Part shown: piece by piece, positions 1 through 8,691 of the stretch
Position numbering within the stretch: the stretch's first letter is position 1
Layout of the letters: every line of letters starts with the position of its first letter
Made by a program: the position numbers and the translations under genes
Origin: a bacterium HR33
GTDB taxonomy: Bacteria > Gemmatimonadota > Gemmatimonadetes > Gemmatimonadales > GWC2-71-9
Direction of reading: 5' to 3'
Assembly: GCA_002923375.1 (NCBI GenBank)
Contig: BEIJ01000001.1
Location: forward strand, 1 to 64,000
DNA length: 64,000 nucleotides
The notes under the pieces: generated by a model
The model's input: only the letters and a program-made list of their open reading frames with translations
The model's database searches: none
What the model was told of the DNA's origin: nothing

Positions 1-92
1 CTCAGGCGTTCGAGGGTGGTTGGTTCTTGCCCATCACTGCCAACGAGTGCCTGACCAACACCACCATAGGAGCGGAAAACTGCTCCAAGTAG
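1..92 (+). CDS. C-terminal end of an unrecognised protein (partial)
   Basis: The reading frame is open from the left edge and ends with TAG at 90-92, giving a 29-residue tail that ends ...ECLTNTTIGAENCSK. It contains two cysteines and is rich in Thr/Asn. The frame is directly followed by a strong intrinsic terminator, which supports it as a real gene end. Too little is visible to name the family; a secreted or pilin-like protein is possible but not shown. Confidence 0.5.
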   Translation, partial: QAFEGGWFLPITANECLTNTTIGAENCSK

Positions 93-110
93 TTGGGGGT
101 TGAAGCGGAA

Positions 111-139
111 ACGGGCCGGCTGTGAGCCGGCCCGTTTTT
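111..139 (+). terminator. Rho-independent terminator
   Basis: A perfect 11-bp stem (ACGGGCCGGCT at 111-121, AGCCGGCCCGT at 125-135) with a 3-nt GTG loop is followed by a T run. It sits 19 nt after the stop codon of the partial gene at the left edge. The minus-strand lipoprotein gene ends at 165, so the hairpin may also limit transcription from that side, although no T run is present in that direction. Confidence 0.9.
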
Positions 140-164
140 ATATTTTTAGTGTGGAAGAAGTTAT

Positions 165-671
165 TTACCGTGGGAACACCAGCGACTGGCTGATAGTGCC
201 AGGATCTTTCATGCCGCCGCGGGTGGGATCCTCGTTCTGTACCGCGAACTGCAAGACCGCATAAAAGCCCGTTAAAATGCCAGCCGTCAAAGCCACCATC
301 CCTATAGTTCGCTTCGGGGAAGGGCGCCACACTTCCAGCTTGGCCACGTTGGCGCGCGGAATGTAATAGCCCACATTGTTGCCGTAGTAGCGGTCCTCCC
401 CACGCGGCTTGAACCACTTTACCCATAACCCCAGGGAATCGGGGTTGGAGTCCACCAGATGGCCCTCCACCGTGGTAACCTCGTTGAGCGTAAACGTCCC
501 GAGGTTGAAGGCCAGGGGCGGAGATAGGGTGGCTCGCACGTCCACTCCGGGCTCCGGGATCACGTCACCGGAAACCGGTACGTATTGAAAGCACCCGCTG
601 ACCAAAAGAGCGACCGCTATCGGCGCGCTAACACGCCGGATGCGGGCAAAACAACCATACGAGCGACGCAC
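165..671 (-). CDS. Hypothetical lipoprotein with one C-terminal membrane segment
   Basis: The 168-residue protein starts with GTG at 671, with AGGAGG about 10 nt upstream. A basic N-terminus and hydrophobic stretch lead to a lipobox LVSGC (Cys27), so it is probably lipidated. A second hydrophobic segment lies near residues 121-140 (GMVALTAGILTGFYAVLQFAV). The part between is soluble and beta-rich in appearance. An ATG closer to the Shine-Dalgarno opens a different, very short frame and was not used. I do not recognise the family. It stands alone, with the RCC1 lipoprotein next on the same strand. Confidence 0.7.
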   Translation of the reverse strand: MRRSYGCFARIRRVSAPIAVALLVSGCFQYVPVSGDVIPEPGVDVRATLSPPLAFNLGTFTLNEVTTVEGHLVDSNPDSLGLWVKWFKPRGEDRYYGNNVGYYIPRANVAKLEVWRPSPKRTIGMVALTAGILTGFYAVLQFAVQNEDPTRGGMKDPGTISQSLVFPR

Positions 672-714
672 CGTTCATGCACCTCCTTTGACCTCCTGCC
701 CAGGGCAGCGCTAG

Positions 715-1923
715 TCAGGGCTGCCCGGCAACTTTGGTCGGCTCTGCCTTGAACACCGTCTCACCCTTGGACCCGTCACCCAGCTGGCCGTTGCTCCCCA
801 ACCCCCAGCAGTATGCGACCCCATTGGTCGTGACGGCGCAGACATGCTGGGTGGCGGCGCTGATGACCGAAAACTGCAGACCCCCGGTAACCGCCAAGGG
901 ATCGAACTGACAGGGGAATATGTTGCCCTGCTCATCGGCGCACTCGCCGCTCGAACGGGCGCCCAGCTGCCCGCTGCCGTTGAACCCCCAGCAGTAGGCC
1001 GCTCCGGTCCCGCTTTCGAGGGCGCAGGTGAACAGCGCCCCTGCTGTAAGAGAGCTAAACCTCAGGCTGGTGGGTAGTTCGGCTGGCGTCAACTGTCCTC
1101 CCCCGGGGGCCTCCTCGCCCAGGCCCAGCTGGCCGAAATCGTTGCGGCCCCAGCAAAACGTCCTCCCGTCGGCGGTGAGGGCGCAGGTATGCCTGAACCC
1201 CACGTCTATGTCCACAAAAGCTTCAGCCGTAGCCACCTTGACCGGAACCGGGCTGTCGTTGATGTCGTTATTTCCCAGCTGCCCGCTTTCGTTCCGGCCC
1301 CAACAATAGGCCTCCCCCGCCGGCGTAAGACCGCAGGTGTGAAATGCCCCTACTCTTATGACCTTGAACGCCAGACCGCCGGTCACCTCCACTGGGGTCG
1401 GCCGGTCTACGAAGGTGCCGTCCCCCACCTGCCCGTCGGCGTTCCTGCCCCAACAATAGGCTCGCCCTTCTGCCGTAAGGCCGCAGTTAGTAGTGGCCCC
1501 GGCATCCACCGAGACAAAAGCCACAGTGCTCGAAATCGTTCCCGGGGTAGCGCGGTCCTTCACGGTCCCGTCTCCCAACTGCCCGCTCAGGTTGAGACCC
1601 CAGCAGTAGATCTTGTCCCCCGAGAGCCCGCAGGTATGCTGGCCGCCGGCCGAGAGGATCCCGTACTTTATGCTGCCCAGCACCTTGACCGGGGTGGTCC
1701 TGGTGGAGCGGGACCCGTCGCCCAGCTGCCCTCTTTCGTTGAAACCCCAGCAGTAGGGTATCCCGTCCCCCACCAGCCCACAGGTGTGGAGCAACCCTGC
1801 CGAGATGGAAGTAAACGGCGCAGGTATAGGCTCTACCGGTCCCTCGCCGCAGGCGGCCAGCCAGCCGGCGATCGCCAAGAAAAATGTCGCTCCCGCCCCC
1901 CGGAGCATTGCCCTCCTGTCCAT
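715..1923 (-). CDS. RCC1-repeat lipoprotein, seven blades
   Basis: The 402-residue protein has an Arg-Arg-containing signal region and lipobox LAAC (Cys25), so it should be exported and lipid-anchored. The rest is seven tandem RCC1 repeats, each with the core (Y/F)CWGxNxxGQLG, enough for one closed seven-bladed propeller. Each blade also carries an upstream Cys in (H/T/F)xCxL about 10-13 residues before the Cys of CWG, giving seven Cys pairs that could form disulfides outside the cytoplasm. RCC1-like bacterial proteins are assigned to protein interaction; no enzymatic residues are evident. Start ATG 1923 has GGAAG upstream. Confidence 0.9.
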   Translation of the reverse strand: MDRRAMLRGAGATFFLAIAGWLAACGEGPVEPIPAPFTSISAGLLHTCGLVGDGIPYCWGFNERGQLGDGSRSTRTTPVKVLGSIKYGILSAGGQHTCGLSGDKIYCWGLNLSGQLGDGTVKDRATPGTISSTVAFVSVDAGATTNCGLTAEGRAYCWGRNADGQVGDGTFVDRPTPVEVTGGLAFKVIRVGAFHTCGLTPAGEAYCWGRNESGQLGNNDINDSPVPVKVATAEAFVDIDVGFRHTCALTADGRTFCWGRNDFGQLGLGEEAPGGGQLTPAELPTSLRFSSLTAGALFTCALESGTGAAYCWGFNGSGQLGARSSGECADEQGNIFPCQFDPLAVTGGLQFSVISAATQHVCAVTTNGVAYCWGLGSNGQLGDGSKGETVFKAEPTKVAGQP

Positions 1924-2065
1924 GAGATCAGCTTCCCTGGGTTAATTGTACACCGACATTTTACCAGGGTGGCGGCCCTTCCGACAGTCTCCAGGTGGGG
2001 CGCCGGGACAGCCTGCTAATGCTCAAACCCGGAAAGTGCACGACGGACCAAGCTGCCCTCGATGT

Positions 2066-2108
2066 CTAGGTAGCAGCATACCAGCCGTCCCGAGCCTCTG
2101 CTACCTAG
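2066..2108. repeat. 11-bp inverted repeat over the end of the TonB receptor gene
   Basis: CTAGGTAGCAG at 2066-2076 is repeated in inverse form, CTGCTACCTAG, at 2098-2108, with a 21-nt loop. The right arm contains the stop codon of the minus-strand TonB-dependent receptor. No T run follows on either strand, so a classic intrinsic terminator is not shown; an mRNA 3'-end stabiliser or protein site is possible. The remaining DNA between the RCC1 and receptor genes (1924-2065) shows nothing I can name. Confidence 0.6.
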
Positions 2109-4198
2109 GGTGCCAAGGAGCGAAGCTCCAAGCCCAGATAGAGAGTCCTACCGGGAGCCGGCTCGTAGTAGCGGCCGAACTGGGCATTGACTACCGCCGA
2201 GCCGACATAGCGGTGATCGAGCAGGTTGGAAACACCCAGGAAGGGTTTTACCTCCCACAAGCCTACACTAGTACGCCAACCGGAGCGAAGCACGGAGTTG
2301 GTCCACGGGCTAACCTGACTCGCCTCGGTGTTGGCGTCGTCCACGTAGTAAGAAGACACGTGGGTATTGTCCAGGGCGAGCCAGTAGCCAGCTGGACCGT
2401 AGTACCGCACCGACCAATGAAGCTGGTGCAGCGGCACTCCGGGGATCCTGTTGCCGTCAAAGACACCCCTCTCAGTCTTGAAATCCACAAACCGGTAATC
2501 GCTGAATGTGTAGGCCGCGAGCAGGGTTAGGCCGAAGGGAAGGCGGGCGGTGACACCCGCTTCCAAACCCCGGTGGCGGGAAGAACCGGCGTTCCTGAAA
2601 AATCTTCTCCCCGGCTCGCCGGGCACTTCGAACGGTATCAATTCGCCGGTTACGTCGGCCCGGAAAGCCGCCAGCGAGTACTGGAAGCGATCCGACAAGC
2701 GCCCGCGCAGTCCTAGCTCGTAGTTCACCGCCCGCTGAGGTTCGAGATCCGGGTTGAACCCTCCGGGACCGGTGGGCCGATTGGCGAGCTCGGTAGTGGT
2801 AGGTGTCTCAAAAGAGGTGCTCAGGTTGAGATACGGCTGGGCCGGTTCACCCAAGTCCACCAGCAGCCCGGCACTTCCCGACCACGACGCCATGACCCGT
2901 TCCCCGGAGTCGTTCCCGTCGCTCAAGAAACGGTCCTCCGCCGTGAATCTAACTAGATCGTACCTAGCCCCGGCGGTGAGCGTGAATCTCCGTTCTACGG
3001 TTAGCTGCGACTGCACGAAGGGACCCACTTCAAGCACGCGTTCCAGCTGATCTCGGGTAAGCTCCGAACGGTCCGGAGAGCGGTTGATCCGATCGTCCCG
3101 CTGGAGCTGCACGTCTATCCCCGCCGTAAGAACCTGGGGCAGCGAGCCCACCGGCTTGGGGAGCGACAGGGAGGCCCGCCCTCCGTACGCCAGGCGGTCG
3201 AGCTCAATGTAGGCGAAAGCCAGCTGATTCTCCAAATCTCGCAGCACGCCGAACCCGGCAACTTCCAACCCGCCCCCGCTTCGGAAGGAGCGCTTGAAAG
3301 CGAGTCCCGCTTGAGCCTGAGTGACCGACTTGCCGGCACCACCCGCCCCTTCGGGGCCGGCCGTCAGGTTTCGCGGGCTGGCGCGGGTGGGTTCCTCTTC
3401 CATCTCGGCTAGAGTCAAGGCGCCGGGATCTTCCAGCCAGGGACTGTGGGCCAGCATTCCGTGGAACACTATGCCGGACCGCTCGGAGAACGGCTGGCTG
3501 AACCTCAGAGCAACCCGCCGGGTTTCAGCCTCGCTGTGCTCCCGGTAGCCGCGCCAGGCCGTCTGAGAAGCGCTGAGGCTCAGGTCGCCCCGCCCTACCG
3601 GAGCCGATACGTTTCCCTGCCACTTGAACAGCTCGTAGGAGCCGGCCAGGACCCTGGTCTCTGCGGAGAGCCTAGAGGGACGGTCCCGCTCGGTAGAAAG
3701 GCTTATTACGCCGCCCGACGCGTTGCCGTAAAGCGCCGAGGAGGGACCGCGCAGAATCTCCACGCGAGACACGTCCGCCAGGTCTATGTTGTTGAGCTGT
3801 CCCTGCCCGTCGGGCAGAGTCTGGGGTATGCCGTCAAGCAGGATCTTCACCCCCCGCACCCCGAAGGCCGCGCGCGCGCCGAATCCCCGGATGGAGATGC
3901 GATCGTCTTGGGACGGATTGTAGCGGTTGGCCACTAAGAGCCCAGGGACGGTGTTGAGCGCTTCGTCCAGCGCGATCGTAGGGCGGCCCTCCACGATCTC
4001 ATCGCGATCCACTACTGCGACGGCAAAAGGCACCTGCGAAAGCGCTGCGGGATGGCGCGTGACCGACACCACCACCGGTTCGAGAATCACGGGTCTCAAA
4101 GAGTCTGCCTTGGTAGTATCCGCCTGTTCCCTCTGGGCCTCGACCGCACCTCCCAAAACGGCCGCGAACAGCGCCAAGACAAGAGCTCGAGCAATCAT
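2105..4198 (-). CDS. TonB-dependent outer-membrane receptor
   Basis: The 697-residue protein has a cleavable signal peptide ending near Val-Glu-Ala-Gln, a plug domain at about 45-170 (ISIRGFGARAAFGVRG, VEILRGPSSALYGNASGG), and a beta-barrel with the usual TonB-receptor motifs to the C-terminus. Receptors of this kind take up siderophores, cobalamin or other large ligands using the proton motive force through TonB-ExbBD. The start ATG at 4198 follows a good GGGAGGAA Shine-Dalgarno. The ligand cannot be told from sequence. It is divergent from a second TonB-dependent receptor, with about 160 bp between them. Confidence 0.92.
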   Translation of the reverse strand: MIARALVLALFAAVLGGAVEAQREQADTTKADSLRPVILEPVVVSVTRHPAALSQVPFAVAVVDRDEIVEGRPTIALDEALNTVPGLLVANRYNPSQDDRISIRGFGARAAFGVRGVKILLDGIPQTLPDGQGQLNNIDLADVSRVEILRGPSSALYGNASGGVISLSTERDRPSRLSAETRVLAGSYELFKWQGNVSAPVGRGDLSLSASQTAWRGYREHSEAETRRVALRFSQPFSERSGIVFHGMLAHSPWLEDPGALTLAEMEEEPTRASPRNLTAGPEGAGGAGKSVTQAQAGLAFKRSFRSGGGLEVAGFGVLRDLENQLAFAYIELDRLAYGGRASLSLPKPVGSLPQVLTAGIDVQLQRDDRINRSPDRSELTRDQLERVLEVGPFVQSQLTVERRFTLTAGARYDLVRFTAEDRFLSDGNDSGERVMASWSGSAGLLVDLGEPAQPYLNLSTSFETPTTTELANRPTGPGGFNPDLEPQRAVNYELGLRGRLSDRFQYSLAAFRADVTGELIPFEVPGEPGRRFFRNAGSSRHRGLEAGVTARLPFGLTLLAAYTFSDYRFVDFKTERGVFDGNRIPGVPLHQLHWSVRYYGPAGYWLALDNTHVSSYYVDDANTEASQVSPWTNSVLRSGWRTSVGLWEVKPFLGVSNLLDHRYVGSAVVNAQFGRYYEPAPGRTLYLGLELRSLAP

Positions 4199-4335
4199 CT
4201 CGCTTTCCTCCCGTGGCTATGGTACACCGGAACGGCGCCTGGGGGCAAATGTCGATCGCACAGGTGTCGAGCCATCGCGGTAAGCGTATACATCGAAACC
4301 CTAGTTGGAGTCAGACCCTCCTCCTATTTTTCCGG

Positions 4336-4352
4336 TCACCGACCGACGGTGA
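4336..4352 (+). promoter_or_regulatory. Hairpin covering the ribosome-binding site of the second receptor
   Basis: TCACCG (4336-4341) and CGGTGA (4347-4352) form a perfect 6-bp stem with a 5-nt loop ACCGA. The right arm GGTGA is also the best Shine-Dalgarno for the ATG at 4357, four nt downstream. Folding would hide the ribosome-binding site. Confidence 0.5.
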
Positions 4353-4356
4353 TCCG

Positions 4357-7002
4357 ATGAGCCCTGAGTTGCTCTTTGCCCTGTTGCTTGCGGCGGCGGG
4401 CCAAGCCGCTCAGAGCGGCACCGTTTCCGGGGTGGTGGTCGACTCCTCGAGCGGCGAGCCGGTGGCAGATGCCAGAATTGAGGCCCTGGCCGGTGAGCGG
4501 ATTGCGGGCAGAGTTTTCTCGGGTCCCAATGGGCGGTTCACCCTCTTGCTGGCACCCGGGCGCTACTCGCTCTTGGCGCGCAGGATAGGTTACGATGTGC
4601 GCCGGATCGAAGGAGTCGAGGTAAGTTCGGGACAAACCGCCGAGCTCAGGGTAGTACTGGTCGCCCGTCCGGTACTGGTGAGCGCGGAGGTGGTGACCGC
4701 GTCCCGGACTCAGGAGGCGGCTTTGGAGGCGCCGGCCTCGGTCTCCGTGGTGGTGCCGGAGGAAGCGGCGCACCGGATCGCTCTCACGGCGGTTGATCAC
4801 CTCAAGGCGGTTCCCGGGATAGACATCGTCAGCTCGGGCCTCACACAGCACAACGTGGTGGCGCGGGGCTTCAACAATGCGGGCTCCGGCCAGCTCTTGA
4901 CCCTGACGGACTATCGCTACGCCTCGGTTCCGGCGCTCAGGATAAACGCCTACAACTTCATTCCGCTCCTGGACAAGGACATAGACCGCATCGAGGTGGT
5001 CCGCGGCCCCGGGGCCGCCCTTTACGGCCCCAACACCACGGCCGGCGTACTTCATCTCATTACGCGCTCGCCCTTCGAATCTCAGGGGACGAGCGTCGCC
5101 GTGGCTGTGGGCGAGAGGGACCTCTTCCAGATTGCGGCCCGGCATGCCGGCATCATCGGCGGGCGTTTGGGATGGAAGCTCTCAGGCCAGTACTTCAGGG
5201 CCCGCGACTGGGAGTACGTGGATCCCGTCGAGCAGCAGAATCGCCTCACCGCTCTGGCCCGCGGAGCCGATCCGTCCAGCTTGCTGATCGGCAAGCGGGA
5301 TTTCGGGATCGAACGCGCTTTTGGGGAGGCCCGAGTGGAATGGAGGCCGGACGGAAAAACTGCGCTTACCGGCAACTTCGGGATCAATCAGGCGATCAAG
5401 AACATAGACATAACCGGCTTCGGGGCAGCCCAGGTGCGCAATTGGCGCTACACCTACTATCAGCTTCGATTGGAACGAGACGCCCTCTTTGCGCAAGTAT
5501 TCCTCAACACCAGCGACGCGGGCGAGACCTATCTCTTGCGCACCGGGATTCCGGTTTCCGACCGCTCCCGTCTCCTGGTAGCGCAGGTTCATCACGAAAG
5601 CCGGCTTGGGAGTCGCCATCATCTTACCTACGGTTTCGACTACCAGAGAACCGATCCCAGAACCGGCGGAACCATCTACGGGCGCTACGAAGACCAGGAC
5701 ATCACCGACGAGTTGGGCGGATACCTCCACGCGGAAAGCCGGATTTCCAAACTGCGCCTGGTGGGAGCCATAAGGGCCGACTACCACAGCCGGGTGAAGA
5801 GCCCGGTGATCTCTCCCAGACTCGGAGTGGTAGCCGAGCCCGGAGCGGGACAGACGGTGCGCTTTACTTACAATCGGGCGTTCAGCACTCCCACCACCTA
5901 CGACTTTTTCCTCGATCTACTGGTAGATTCCCTGAGGGAACCGTTCACCGGTTCCGCCCTTCCCTTCGCGGTTCGCGCCCTCGGCGTCCCCAAGGAAGGT
6001 ATGGCCTTCCGCCGGGATTGCCCGGGCGGGCTGGCGAATCTGTGCATGTACTCTCCCTTCACTCCGGCCTCCCTTGGCGGCTCGGGACAGCCCCTTCCCG
6101 CCGATGCCACGGTCTTGTGGGACGTACTGCTAGACACCCTCCGGCGCCGGGATCCGAACATTCCGGCTATTCCGAAGCCCGCACCCGGTGAAGTCCGGTC
6201 GGTGCTGCGGATCCTCAATACCGGAACGCGCACGTTCGATCCGCTAGACCCGGCTTCCCTGGGGGATGTAGCTCCTCTCGAACACCGGATCACCAACACC
6301 TTGGAGCTGGGCTACAAAGGCATGTTGTCCAACCGGGCGCTGGCGGCGGTGGACCTCTATTACTCATGGATCAGGGGGTTTCTGGCCCAAGGAGTTGCCA
6401 CTCCGAATGTGTTTTTCGATCCGGTGACATTGGGTAGCTACCTGAGTCGTTTCATGCCTTCGTCCCAGGCCATACAACTGGTGGGAATCATAGGATCGAT
6501 CCCGGTTGCAACCGTTTCCCCGGAGCATTCCGGCTCCCAGACCGACATCCTGGTGGTGACCCGAAATTTCGGCCGGGTGAGTTACTGGGGCGCCGATCTG
6601 TCGGTTGCCCTGCAGCCCACGGGATACACGCAGCTTTCGGCGACCTACTCGTGGGCGAGCAAGTCGCTCTTTCGCAACGTAGGGGGGATCAGCGACATCG
6701 CCTTGAACGCTCCTCAGCACAAGATCGGTTTCAGCGCAGCCTACGCAAACCGCCGCACAGGCTTATCCGCGGAGCTCAAGGGAAGGTATGTAGACGCCTT
6801 CCCGGTGATCTCGGGAGTTTTCGAAGGGCGGGTCGAGGCCTACTTGGTGGTGGACGCCGCGTTTTCTTACACCGCGCCGTTTGCCAAGGGACTCACCCTG
6901 AGCTTGGACGTGCGCAACCTGTTGGACAATAGACATCGCGAGTTCGTCAACGTCCCCGAGATCGGGCGCCTGGCGGTGGCAAGGGCGAGATTCGAGTTTT
7001 AA
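4357..7002 (+). CDS. TonB-dependent receptor with N-terminal carboxypeptidase-regulatory-like domain
   Basis: The frame is open from 4213 but the ATG at 4357 gives a proper signal peptide (MSPELLFALLLAAAGQA) and a GGTGA Shine-Dalgarno, so the product is 881 residues. Residues about 20-105 form a beta-sandwich of the CarboxypepD_reg type (SGVVVDSSSGEPVADARI), followed by a plug (IEVVRGPGAALYGPNTTAGV) and a beta-barrel ending in Phe, as expected for BAM-targeted proteins. This architecture resembles SusC/CirA-type receptors, but no SusD-like gene is adjacent, which argues against a polysaccharide-uptake locus. Its 3' end overlaps the convergent CPBP protease gene by 4 bp. Confidence 0.9.
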   Translation: MSPELLFALLLAAAGQAAQSGTVSGVVVDSSSGEPVADARIEALAGERIAGRVFSGPNGRFTLLLAPGRYSLLARRIGYDVRRIEGVEVSSGQTAELRVVLVARPVLVSAEVVTASRTQEAALEAPASVSVVVPEEAAHRIALTAVDHLKAVPGIDIVSSGLTQHNVVARGFNNAGSGQLLTLTDYRYASVPALRINAYNFIPLLDKDIDRIEVVRGPGAALYGPNTTAGVLHLITRSPFESQGTSVAVAVGERDLFQIAARHAGIIGGRLGWKLSGQYFRARDWEYVDPVEQQNRLTALARGADPSSLLIGKRDFGIERAFGEARVEWRPDGKTALTGNFGINQAIKNIDITGFGAAQVRNWRYTYYQLRLERDALFAQVFLNTSDAGETYLLRTGIPVSDRSRLLVAQVHHESRLGSRHHLTYGFDYQRTDPRTGGTIYGRYEDQDITDELGGYLHAESRISKLRLVGAIRADYHSRVKSPVISPRLGVVAEPGAGQTVRFTYNRAFSTPTTYDFFLDLLVDSLREPFTGSALPFAVRALGVPKEGMAFRRDCPGGLANLCMYSPFTPASLGGSGQPLPADATVLWDVLLDTLRRRDPNIPAIPKPAPGEVRSVLRILNTGTRTFDPLDPASLGDVAPLEHRITNTLELGYKGMLSNRALAAVDLYYSWIRGFLAQGVATPNVFFDPVTLGSYLSRFMPSSQAIQLVGIIGSIPVATVSPEHSGSQTDILVVTRNFGRVSYWGADLSVALQPTGYTQLSATYSWASKSLFRNVGGISDIALNAPQHKIGFSAAYANRRTGLSAELKGRYVDAFPVISGVFEGRVEAYLVVDAAFSYTAPFAKGLTLSLDVRNLLDNRHREFVNVPEIGRLAVARARFEF

Positions 7003-7871
7003 ACCCGCTCGGGCAGCTCCGCGGTCTTGCACCTCCGGGCGCGAACGCGGTTGGCGAGAGGCCGCCAGACCAAAAGCAAGAACAGCGTCGCTCCCACGAT
7101 AGCCGGGTTGAGCAGATCCTCGCCGGCCTGCACCAGCGGCGTAGGGGTGTTCACCAGGGCATGCAATCCCACGGCGATCCAAAGGTTTGCGGTGATCAGA
7201 TACACCGCCAGGAAGAGCAGCCCGCTGACCAAGAGCAGCACTTGGTCCAGCACCAGGCCAGTGGCGGCCGGATCGACCAGTAATCGGTTGGGGATGTGGA
7301 TTACGGCAAAGAATGCCTGTGAAAGGATCGCCGCCAGCAAGAACGCGGAACGGCGGGGAGCGAACTCCTGGAACAAGATCAGCAGTTGGGTGAAAAGGAA
7401 CCCCCTGAAGACTGTTTCCTCCAGCAGTGCGTTGCCGAAGATCTGGCCGCCGAGCTCGCCCAGAACGAACAGCACGCCGCGCCGTTCCCAGACGGGGTGC
7501 AACTGCGGTTGGTTCCCTCCGGCTAGTTGGATCGCCGCAAAAGCGGCCTGAACCGACACCCAAATCCCGAAGGTAACCAGGCACGCCGGTAGTATCCCGG
7601 ACCGCACCCAGCCTATCTCTCGCGGAGGAACCCGTCCTATCAGGAAGATGCAAATTCCTACGACCGAGACTAGGGGAATGGCGCTTCCGATTAAGGTAGG
7701 CGATACCAGACCGCCGGTGGCGGCTCTCAGGGCCTGGAGTTGGTTCAGGACCGGCGGTCGAAACACCACGGCATTGACTGCGATGGTGCTCGATGCGGCC
7801 GCGATCACTACTAGGGCCACGAGGGGCCAGCCGGTTCGGGCGGCTGGGTTCGAACTTCTGGATTCGGGCAT
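6999..7871 (-). CDS. CPBP (CAAX/Abi-type) intramembrane metalloprotease family protein
   Basis: The open frame continues upstream to 8018 but that part crosses a tRNA-Ser gene, so it cannot be coding. ATG 7871 is used here (290 residues); ATG 7907 is also possible, only 8 bp from the tRNA. Numbered from 7871, the family motifs are complete: EExxxR at Glu151, Glu152, Arg156 in LLEETVFRGFLF; FxxxH with His192; HxxxN with His237 and Asn241. Six to eight hydrophobic helices are visible. Members are membrane glutamic-type peptidases or relatives linked to prenylated-peptide processing or bacteriocin immunity; the substrate here is unknown. Confidence 0.88.
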   Translation of the reverse strand: MPESRSSNPAARTGWPLVALVVIAAASSTIAVNAVVFRPPVLNQLQALRAATGGLVSPTLIGSAIPLVSVVGICIFLIGRVPPREIGWVRSGILPACLVTFGIWVSVQAAFAAIQLAGGNQPQLHPVWERRGVLFVLGELGGQIFGNALLEETVFRGFLFTQLLILFQEFAPRRSAFLLAAILSQAFFAVIHIPNRLLVDPAATGLVLDQVLLLVSGLLFLAVYLITANLWIAVGLHALVNTPTPLVQAGEDLLNPAIVGATLFLLLVWRPLANRVRARRCKTAELPERV

Positions 7872-7914
7872 TGTTGGAACGGTCCAAAGGTTACAATTTT
7901 TACTCATCCCTCGG

Positions 7915-7998
7915 GGAGGGCTAGACCTAACTGGTAAGGCGGCGGTCTTGAAAACCGCTGGGCGAAAGCCCTTGGGGGTTCGAGTCCCCCGCCCTCCG
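7915..7998 (+). tRNA. tRNA-Ser (UGA anticodon)
   Basis: Acceptor arms GGAGGGC (7915-7921) and GCCCTCC (7991-7997) pair perfectly, with discriminator G at 7998. The anticodon stem GCGGT/ACCGC encloses loop CTTGAAA, giving anticodon TGA. A long variable arm (GGGC-gaaa-GCCC) marks a class II tRNA, and the T arm GGGGGTTCGAGTCCCCC is canonical. CCA is not encoded. Confidence 0.97.
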
Positions 7999-8014
7999 TG
8001 CCCGGCCGCGAATA

Positions 8015-8446
8015 TCATTGTCCGCGCCGCCTTCCGCCGCGGCCCTTCCGCTTGCCGCGCGAAGGAGGGAGCTGGAAGGGCAGGTGGTGTACCCTTACGT
8101 CAAAGCGGCGCTCCGCTACATCGGAGGGGAGACCGGCAATCCGTTTGACCGGTCTAAAAGCCTCCTGCCAAGCCATTCCCCAAGCCCAGTACTCGCCGAT
8201 CGAAGTGAAGCGACCCCAAGCCACGTAGACCTCGGCCCTTAGCGAACCCGGCTCGCCGGAACTCCCGGGAAGCACGAAAAAAATCACCCAGCAAGTGGTG
8301 CCGTGCCATCTGGTAAGCTGTAACAGCGCTATGATCAAGTTGATACAGAACTCCCGAACTTGGTCGGGGGTTACGTGGAGGACGCGCCCGAGATCAGCCG
8401 CGGTTTCGGGCTCAAGGAGGTCTTGGTTGAATTCGATCCGCACCAT
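8015..8446 (-). CDS. Hypothetical protein, 143 residues
   Basis: I do not recognise this protein. The frame extends upstream to 8602, but ATG 8446 gives a sensible acidic N-terminus (MVRIEFNQDLLEPETAADLG). Residues about 35-60 are hydrophobic and Trp-rich, and the last 15 are very basic (RGKRKGRGGRRRG). It ends 17 bp from the tRNA-Ser gene on the opposite strand. Overlapping frames on the other strand are much less protein-like. It could be a small regulatory or nucleic-acid-associated protein, but nothing shows this. Confidence 0.45.
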   Translation of the reverse strand: MVRIEFNQDLLEPETAADLGRVLHVTPDQVREFCINLIIALLQLTRWHGTTCWVIFFVLPGSSGEPGSLRAEVYVAWGRFTSIGEYWAWGMAWQEAFRPVKRIAGLPSDVAERRFDVRVHHLPFQLPPSRGKRKGRGGRRRGQ

Positions 8447-8691
8447 GAGAGAAGCCCTTTCGTGTGAAAGTCCACGCGCATGGTCCCGCGACTCGAGGCC
8501 GCGGCCGGCTGGGCCACCGTGCGTTCCCTGATGACGGGAAACCGGGCTACGGTTGGCGGGCGGATCAAAGAGCCGGTTCTCTCCCCGCCTCTCTCCATGC
8601 ACCTGCGAAGAAGACGGCCCAGAAACTATACGCGCCCACCTGCTCAGACAAGCTCAGCCTTTTCGCCAAAGCCGCCGCTGGCGTTCGCCCC
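8447..8691. other. Intergenic region without a recognisable gene
   Basis: About 320 bp separates the start of the minus-strand hypothetical gene from the oxidoreductase start. This left part holds a weak hairpin around 8523-8542 (TTCCC/GGGAA) and no convincing reading frame or known riboswitch. The right part (8692-8731) holds the promoter/operator candidate. Confidence 0.4.

Noticed and set aside
4199-4356. Cobalamin riboswitch before the TonB receptors
   Set aside because: The conserved B12-box sequence and surrounding helices were not found; only a short hairpin over the ribosome-binding site is present.
7872-8018. N-terminal extension of the CPBP protease
   Set aside because: The extension translates the tRNA-Ser gene in antisense, so a later start is required.
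8524-8545. CTGATGA...GAAAC resembling a hammerhead ribozyme core
   Set aside because: Only three bases separate the two core parts, so no real stem II exists, and no matching stem I/III with a cleavage site was found; GTTCCC/GGGAAAC simply makes a weak hairpin.
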